A stretch of 64,000 nt of DNA, taken from the NCBI GenBank assembly GCA_963682175.1, contig OY821779.1, positions 5,840,501 through 5,904,500 of the forward strand. Reading direction: 5' to 3'. This document shows, in pieces, positions 58,492 to 64,000 of this stretch. Each line of letters opens with the position of its first letter. Position 1 is the stretch's first letter. Below the pieces are notes generated by a model. It did not search any database. It had not been told where the DNA came from and saw only the letters and a list, made by a program, of their open reading frames with translations. Source of the stretch: Triglochin maritima (lineage: Eukaryota; Streptophyta; Magnoliopsida; Alismatales; Juncaginaceae). The position numbers and the translations under genes are program-made.

Positions 58492-60378
58492 GACCTCCCC
58501 CAAATCCCCTCTCCAGTCTCCACCGCATCTTCTCTTTCCTTCTCCAATTCTCCAACTGGCCTCTACTTTTGATAAGTATAATCTCCATTTCTTTCACGAC
58601 TCCATGCAACTGCAGATTTGTTTAAGGTGATATAACAGTTGCTTGGGATTTGAAGTACACGCATTTTTTATTTGATCGTTACAACTTACAAGTGTTTCTT
58701 TTGACTCCATAAGTTTCTTTTGACTCCATTTTTAACTTTCGTTACGGCCCACAACGTAAATTCTATTATTATGCCCGTGACGGTGAGTTTCGGTATGAGA
58801 CCAGACTGGACCGAAGATCGAATTTTTCGGAAAACCAGACCGAATAAATTCGGTTTGGTCCAGTCCAAAATCCGAATTTAATCCTTAAAATTTCAGTTTG
58901 TGACCGGACCGGACCAAAGACCGAATTGCCGTGGTCTCCCGGATCGAAGTCCGTACCGAACCAATTTTTGTTTATACGTGTCTTTTGCACCTCGTTCTCT
59001 TACAGGACACGATTTTCTAGTTCTTTTTAACCATGTTAGGGATGTGCATTTATAATTTATTATGCTTGTCTTCGCTTTACAATTTTAAAATTTCTTTTCG
59101 AAATGTTGAAGAATTTTTTATAGGCTCATCTCTTGCGTGGATTGTCACACGACATGTGCTAGTAGCCAGTTCTGTGGATGAAGTTAGCCGGCACGTGGTG
59201 GCGAGCAATTATACATTTACCTCTTGGTGAACCCAAAGTTTTGTAGACATGTTTTTTTGGTGCGGAGAAGAGAGTTGATTTGGTAGTAGGAACACTGTGT
59301 GTGTGGATCGAAACAAGAAAGAGTTTTGTTGTCCTTAGTATTAGGTGCACTACTGTCTTCATCTGTTGCATTTGTTGATTTTTGGATTGATTAATTGGTT
59401 TTTATGGTTGATCCATTAACTATACAAAACCTAAGTACTTGAGTAATGAATGAGAATCCAATTTTTCTTATAAAGTGTTGCATATCTTTTGTGTTTAACG
59501 ATGCGAGAAATTTTTTCTAACACATATCAACGTTGTTTTGTTGGTATTGGTGACATTATCAATGTAATTTGTGTTTGTTGTCATTTGTTTCTAGTTGACA
59601 CACTTTGCAGGGCTTTAGGATTGCCACACTAACAGTGCATTGATGAATGTGAGAGACATGGAGGACATAATGTTACGAATGGAGCAAGAGATTGAGCAGT
59701 TGAGGAAAGACTTAAAAGAACTATATTTGTTACAAATGGAGCAAATCGTCGACCGATCTACAACATCAAGTCGCAGGTAAGAGCAAAATGACATGGACAA
59801 AGGGATGGACAAAACCTTTTTCACCAATGGAAGCTGTCGAGCGACTGGAAAAAGGGATGAATGAATGTTTGCATTTCCCTCCCAGTATCCAAAGCAAAGG
59901 TCTAAACAAAGAAAAATTGGTACAACGTCAAGTGGCAGTTTGAGGAAGATGAGTCCACTCCACTTGGAGAGTCTCTCTATATAATCGCATCTATGGTATT
60001 AGCAACAACAGCGCTAGGCTAGCGAAATGGAAAAGCAGGGTGACGTAATTGAAATATCGGCACCAGAGGCTGACGATAGTGGATGTGATCAGGAGTTCAG
60101 GACTCAGCTTCACAATGGAACTACCAATACAGATTAAATAGAATTCTAGTTGGCAACATGGCAGTAGTATTGAAGTGTGGATATTTAACACAAAACTAAT
60201 TGATTATGAATGGAAAGATCGCAAGAGTAAGTCTCAATTTTAATAGATGTGAGACTAGTCTCTAGCAGCAACAAGTGAACTCGAAGAAGAGAATTTACGC
60301 CGTTGAGTGAAACCATGAAAGCCTAAGTTCTATCCTACCAAAGGCGCAACACATGTTGAGGTTTCCCAACCAAAGAAC
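58492..60378. other. Intergenic, no gene recognised; possible short coding debris
   Basis: 58780-58980 has repeated cggaccgga/ccgaa words and no coding sense. At 59642-59777 a short plus frame with acidic and basic residues (DMEDIMLRMEQEIEQLRKDL) looks like a coiled-coil gag or transposon fragment, but no domain is recognisable. Confidence 0.3.
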
Positions 60379-61358
60379 TATTGGGAGGGGGATCTAATAT
60401 GCACTAACACGACACGGATTACACGCACCACGAATAATAAATCGAATATTGAATGCGGAATTAACTCCGGACCCTCTCACAAACTCAATTGCAACAATAA
60501 CACTAATAAGATGGATATAAAACAAGCAAAGAAAACATGCACACCTGAAACAACCACGACACACGCGTTTTACAAGGTTCGGCAACGTGACTACGTCCTT
60601 GGGGGGTCTCCTGCTGATTTCCTTTCCTTCTTCCGCTTCTCCAACAAGAGAAGCAAACGAGATTACAAATGATTGAGAGCAATATGTCTCCCAAAGCACT
60701 CTAGATCTATCTCTAGCCTTAATCTCTCAACTCACAATGAAGAAAAGTAACTTGTATGCAATGTTATGAAAGGGTAAGGGCAAACAATCCCTTTTATAGA
60801 CTAAAAACCCGAGCTACAATTAAGCAAAACCGAATAGAACTATTCATGGGGACACGGTTAACCGATGCTCGTTCGGTTAACCGTGACTGCTTCAACAGGA
60901 ACGATTCCTGTTCCGATTCGGTTAACCGAATCCTTCCCGGTTGACCGAGGGAACGATTCTTGCGCGTCTCGGTGGACCGCGAGAACGATTCTTCCACGAA
61001 CTAACGAATTCTTCAACAACCCTCCTGTTGACCGAGTGCCCCTCGGTGATCCGTGCCAAATTGGACATGCACTTTCCAGATTCTCGGAACACCAAAAATC
61101 TCATCAACGGTTTACCGAACCCGTTGTTTCGAAGTGCTTGAAACCTTCTGACGGTAGACCGAATCCAATTCGGTCGTCCGATCCCTGCTGCACACGAAGT
61201 GCCTGGAATCCTCGGTTCGGTGTACCGAATCCAATTCGGTGGACCGACCCGTCTTCGCCGAAAATTTCCTGGGTTGTGTGTCGGTAGACCGAATCAAATC
61301 TGGTCGACTGACTCTTCCTGGATTTGCTTCCTTAACAAATATAAGTCAATATTCAACA
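60379..61358 (-). repeat. 3' LTR of the minus-strand Tork-type element, about 980 bp
   Basis: Minus strand begins TGTTGAATATTGACTT after the purine tract AAACCAAGGTGGAGAT (complement of 61359-61374). It ends near 60379 in CCCCCTCCCAATA, one base away from the usual CAACA. TATA box complement at 60791-60798, 57 bp from the array. Confidence 0.8.
60855..61310. repeat. Rebuilt palindrome array: CGGTnnACCG with varied centres, 9-bp spacers
   Basis: Sites include CGGTTAACCG (three copies), CGGTTGACCG, CGGTGGACCG, CGGTAGACCG, CGGTGTACCG and CGGTTTACCG. Paired sites are separated by 9 bp (19-bp spacing) in six of six pairs: starts 60855/60874, 60919/60938, 61025/61044, 61152/61171, 61218/61237 and 61282/61301. 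Outer CGGT and ACCG are conserved while the centre varies. Confidence 0.92.
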
Positions 61359-61462
61359 ATCTCCACCTTGGTTTAGATTTGTTACCTGAGTCTCCCTTTA
61401 ACCCGCATCCTTCGTGTCTCCTTGAGACACCGCTTGGCGCTACACCCGGAGCGCCCTCCTTC

Positions 61463-61877
61463 TCACTCTCTGAGGACATTGAGAAGCTTTGAGCACAACT
61501 CGAACTTCTCCCGATTGACGACCTTAGTCATCATATATGCAGGATTCTCACTCGTGTCGATTTTCTGGAGAACAACCTGCCCTTCTTCGATCCACTCTCG
61601 GATCCTATGGTACCTTACTTCAATATGTTTGGTCCTTGAATGGAACGTCTGATCCTTGGCTAGATAAATTGCACTTTGACTATCGCAATGCAATTTGGTC
61701 ACTTCTTGTTCCATCCCCAAAGAGCTAACCAAACCCTTCAACCATATAGCTTCTTTTCCGGCATCGACAACAACCATGTACTCCGCTTCCGTTGTAGACA
61801 ACGTGGTAGTATGTTGGAGAACCGATCTCCAACTCACTGGACCTCCACCCAAAGTGAACACGTACCCTGTTGTGGAC
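61463..61877 (-). pseudogene. RNase H end of the minus-strand Tork polyprotein
   Basis: Continuous minus-strand frame from the TSD side of the nested LTR to the stop at 61463: [39 protein letters not shown] and [17 protein letters not shown]. In the last 132 residues it differs from the other element at about five positions. Confidence 0.88.
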
Positions 61878-61882
61878 CTCCG

Positions 61883-63445
61883 TGTTGGCTTTTTGGCCTT
61901 AATCTATGTTTTGATGATTTAATTAACCTAATCTTAATTATGATGATGTAGGGTAGCACACATATTGCATTGCATATATATTGCTTTGTGCTAACCTCTA
62001 CAGGTGATCAAGACTCAAGAAAGAAGAAAAATCAAGTCAAGACATGTAATCAAGCTAGGATTGAAGACATGTAATTTTACCTTTCTTTGAGTATTAGGAA
62101 CTTATGTGAATTGAGCATAACTTAAGCTAATATGCATGCATTCACACACTAGGTTCCTTGTAGGAGTCACACACAAAATATCATATAATTTGGACTTCAT
62201 TAGATCACCTAAACACCTAAAACATTGGTCGCCAGTTTGCCTGAGTTCGGTCGACCGTTCACCTTTCGGTCGACCGGTTGTACACAAAATTTGTTATACC
62301 AGACCAATCAGTTCAACCGATCACACTTCTGTTTAACCGTTTACCCAGACCTGTTCGGTCGACCGATAGACCTTCGGTCGACCGTTTCGTTTGCTATTTC
62401 TGGTAAAAATACGACCGTTATCCTTGTCGTATTATACAACGGTCGTATACACATTTTTCTCTTAATACACCCCAAATACTTTTGAACCGGTCGAACAAAA
62501 TACCTTGTTCGGTCGACCGTTCCATTAGGGAAAATCTACCTGCTATCGGTCGACTCAAGTTTAGTTCAACCGATCGAGTTTTCCCTCTACCGAACCCTGT
62601 AGTTCGGTCGATCGGTACCTGTTCGGTCGACCGGTACCTGTTCGGTCGACCGTTGACTTATAGAAGTTAAGTGTTAGGTCGACCAGTACCTTTGTTCGGT
62701 CAACCGATTCATTAACTTACTCAAGGGTTCGGTCGACCGATACACCTTTCGGTCGACCGTTTCTGGACAGATTTCTGAATCCGATTTTCTGTTTTGTGTG
62801 CTTTGCACAAACCCCAATCAAATCTTGTCCAAACGGCTAGAAATCTTTAGGAGCTTATAAATAGAGGTTCACACTTAGTTTTCCACAAGATTTCACAACT
62901 CCAAAGTGTCAAACTTATAGTGAGATTTTCCACAACCTCAAAGCTCCAAATTAGCCATCCAAAGCCTAATTTCCACATCATTCATCATACAATCAATCTA
63001 GCAATTGTTGTGCTCAATTAGAGAGTGTTGTCCCACTCATTGTTGTCAAAGAAGCAAGGGTCTTGGTGAAAGCCCAAGACAAAGAGTATAGACTTCGGTG
63101 AGAGCCCGAAGTGATCCTCTCGGATTGTGAGAGGAGGAGCCAAGCTCGACGAGGGTTGTTCGCGAGCTTGAAGACTTGTAAAGACGTTCTCTCCCGGTCC
63201 GGAACGGGGAGTGGATAGTGAAGATGTAGGCGGAGCTCGCGGAGTCGAGCAGAGCTTACAAAATAGGACTATAACCCGGGTGGGGTGCCGAACCTCTATA
63301 AAATCCCCCGTGTCGATTGTGGTTTGCATTCTATTATTCTTTCTTTACTTGTTTGTTTATTCCGCTGCGCATTCGATTGCTTAAACAAGTAGAGTATTAG
63401 GTGATTAGCCTTAATTGTGGACCCATAGACCCACACGATCCTTCA
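61883..63445 (+). mobile_element. Solo LTR of the Sirevirus-like family, perfect target duplication
   Basis: From TGTTGGCTTTTTGGCC to GATCCTTCA, 1563 bp, flanked by CTCCG on both sides (61878-61882, 63446-63450). It is the reverse complement of the LTR at 54152-55718. It interrupts the Tork RNase H codons between VDSDYAGDLDKR and RSTTGY. TATAAATA at 62856-62863 follows the palindrome array by 97 bp. Solo LTRs form by LTR-LTR recombination. Confidence 0.9.
62248..62759. repeat. CGGTnnACCG palindrome array in the solo LTR
   Basis: More than a dozen sites. Spacers are mainly 9 bp (TTCACCTTT, ATAGACCTT, GTACCTGTT twice) or 10 bp. Variants include CGGTCAACCG and CGGTCGATCG. Confidence 0.9.
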
Positions 63446-64000
63446 CTCCGTTTATCCAGATCTCCAGCGTAATCTGAATCGACGTACCCCTCCACCTGCC
63501 TTTGTGCTTCATCTTTGGTGAACTTCAAGCTAACATCCATGGTTCCCTTCAGGTACCTCAGCAGTCACTTCAATGCTTCCCAATGCTCTTTTCCTGGGTT
63601 AGCCATGTAACGACTCACGAGGCTAACTGCGTGTGAAATGTCTGGCCTAGTGCAGATCATAGCATACATAACGGATCCGACTGCACTAGCATATGGAACT
63701 CTCTCCATATCTCTCCTTTCCTTTTCAGTAGAGGGGTTGCACTTCAACGAGAGCTTGAAGTGAGCACTAATAGGTGTGGCCACCTGCTTGGCATTCTCGA
63801 GATTGTACCTCTCGAGTATTTTCCGGATATAACTCCTTTGAGTGAGCAGAATTTCACTTCTCTCGGTATTCCTGGAGATTTCCATACCGAGAATCTTCTT
63901 TGCACTCCCGAGGTCTTTCATCTCAAACTCTCCGTGAAGCTTCAGTTTGAGATCATCTATATGCTTCATCTCCTTAGCTGCGATCAACATATCATCAACA
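63446..64000 (-). pseudogene. RT to RNase H segment of the minus-strand Tork polyprotein
   Basis: Minus-strand frame with DDMLIAAKEMKHIDDL, KDLGSAKKILGMEISR, LLTQRSYIRKILERYN and ARPDISHAVSLVSRYM-type sequence (CTRPDISHAVSL). A TGA at 63565-63567 after GKEHWEALK is at the same codon as in the other element, after which LLRYLKG and VDSDYAGDLDKR continue in frame to the nested LTR. The second stop of the other element (TAA for CAA) is absent here. Confidence 0.88.

Larger units (their letters stand above)
60379..64000 (-). mobile_element. Minus-strand Tork-type element, 3' part, split by a solo LTR, continues past window
   Basis: From the right: RT-RNase H coding (64000-63446), a nested LTR (61883-63445), the RNase H end (61877-61463), a purine tract and the 3' LTR (61358-60379). 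Protein sequence is almost the same as in the 26479-32462 element, but the LTR differs in its array. Confidence 0.85.

Overview
This is nuclear DNA of a flowering plant. Five genes read clearly: two HIPP-type copper-domain genes, a XERICO-like RING E3 gene, a sucrase/ferredoxin-like gene and a WEB-family coiled-coil gene. Several carry GT-AG introns whose phases fit. The rest is dense, layered transposon sequence. The species cannot be named from the window.

Layout. 1-2940: 5' end of a minus-strand Copia element (gag open to the window edge, long untranslated leader, LTR-like promoter). 3267-10945: two oppositely oriented long LTR-like repeats (TGTAAC...GTTACA type, here A and B) on either side of HIPP gene 1 (7144-7820). 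14316-15058: a shorter relative (C) with a perfect 5-bp target duplication. 15184-15405: a hAT transposase remnant. 17347-18159: HIPP gene 2. 19882-21795: a Harbinger MITE, an LTR remnant and a hAT-type MITE. 22940-23347: XERICO-like gene. 26479-32462: complete, recent but coding-defective Tork-type Copia element, followed by a truncated relative at 33014-33930. 35431-38561 (minus): five-exon sucrase/ferredoxin-like gene with a large foldback element just upstream. 43503-47230: decayed two-gene PIF/Harbinger element, the apparent parent type of several MITEs here. 48666-50874 (minus): WEB-family gene. 54152-58486: a gag-only Sirevirus-like element with a perfect target duplication. 60379-64000: a minus-strand Tork-type element split by a solo LTR (61883-63445) of the Sirevirus-like family, again with a perfect target duplication.

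Most striking signal. At least eleven stretches of LTR or LTR-like DNA, from three or more unrelated retrotransposon families, carry arrays of one 10-bp palindrome, CGGTCGACCG, more generally CGGTnnACCG. In the Tork LTRs the sites come in pairs 22 bp apart. Pairs repeat at 73 bp, or at distances stepping by about 10 bp (54, 64, 73, 83), and end 53-57 bp from the TATA box. A related element with nearly identical RNase H coding sequence has a rebuilt array: different centres and 19-bp pairs, but the CGGT/ACCG half-sites kept. Palindrome clusters are known from Sirevirus LTRs of grasses. Sharing one phased palindrome between Tork-type, Sirevirus-like and long-LTR Gypsy-like families in one locus is the observation I would follow first.

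The host genes are not functionally linked as far as the sequence shows. Their setting is shaped by the transposons: LTRs flank HIPP1, a foldback lies at the sucrase/ferredoxin-like promoter, a MITE lies in its first intron, and the Tork element splits what may be an exon of an unrecognised gene.
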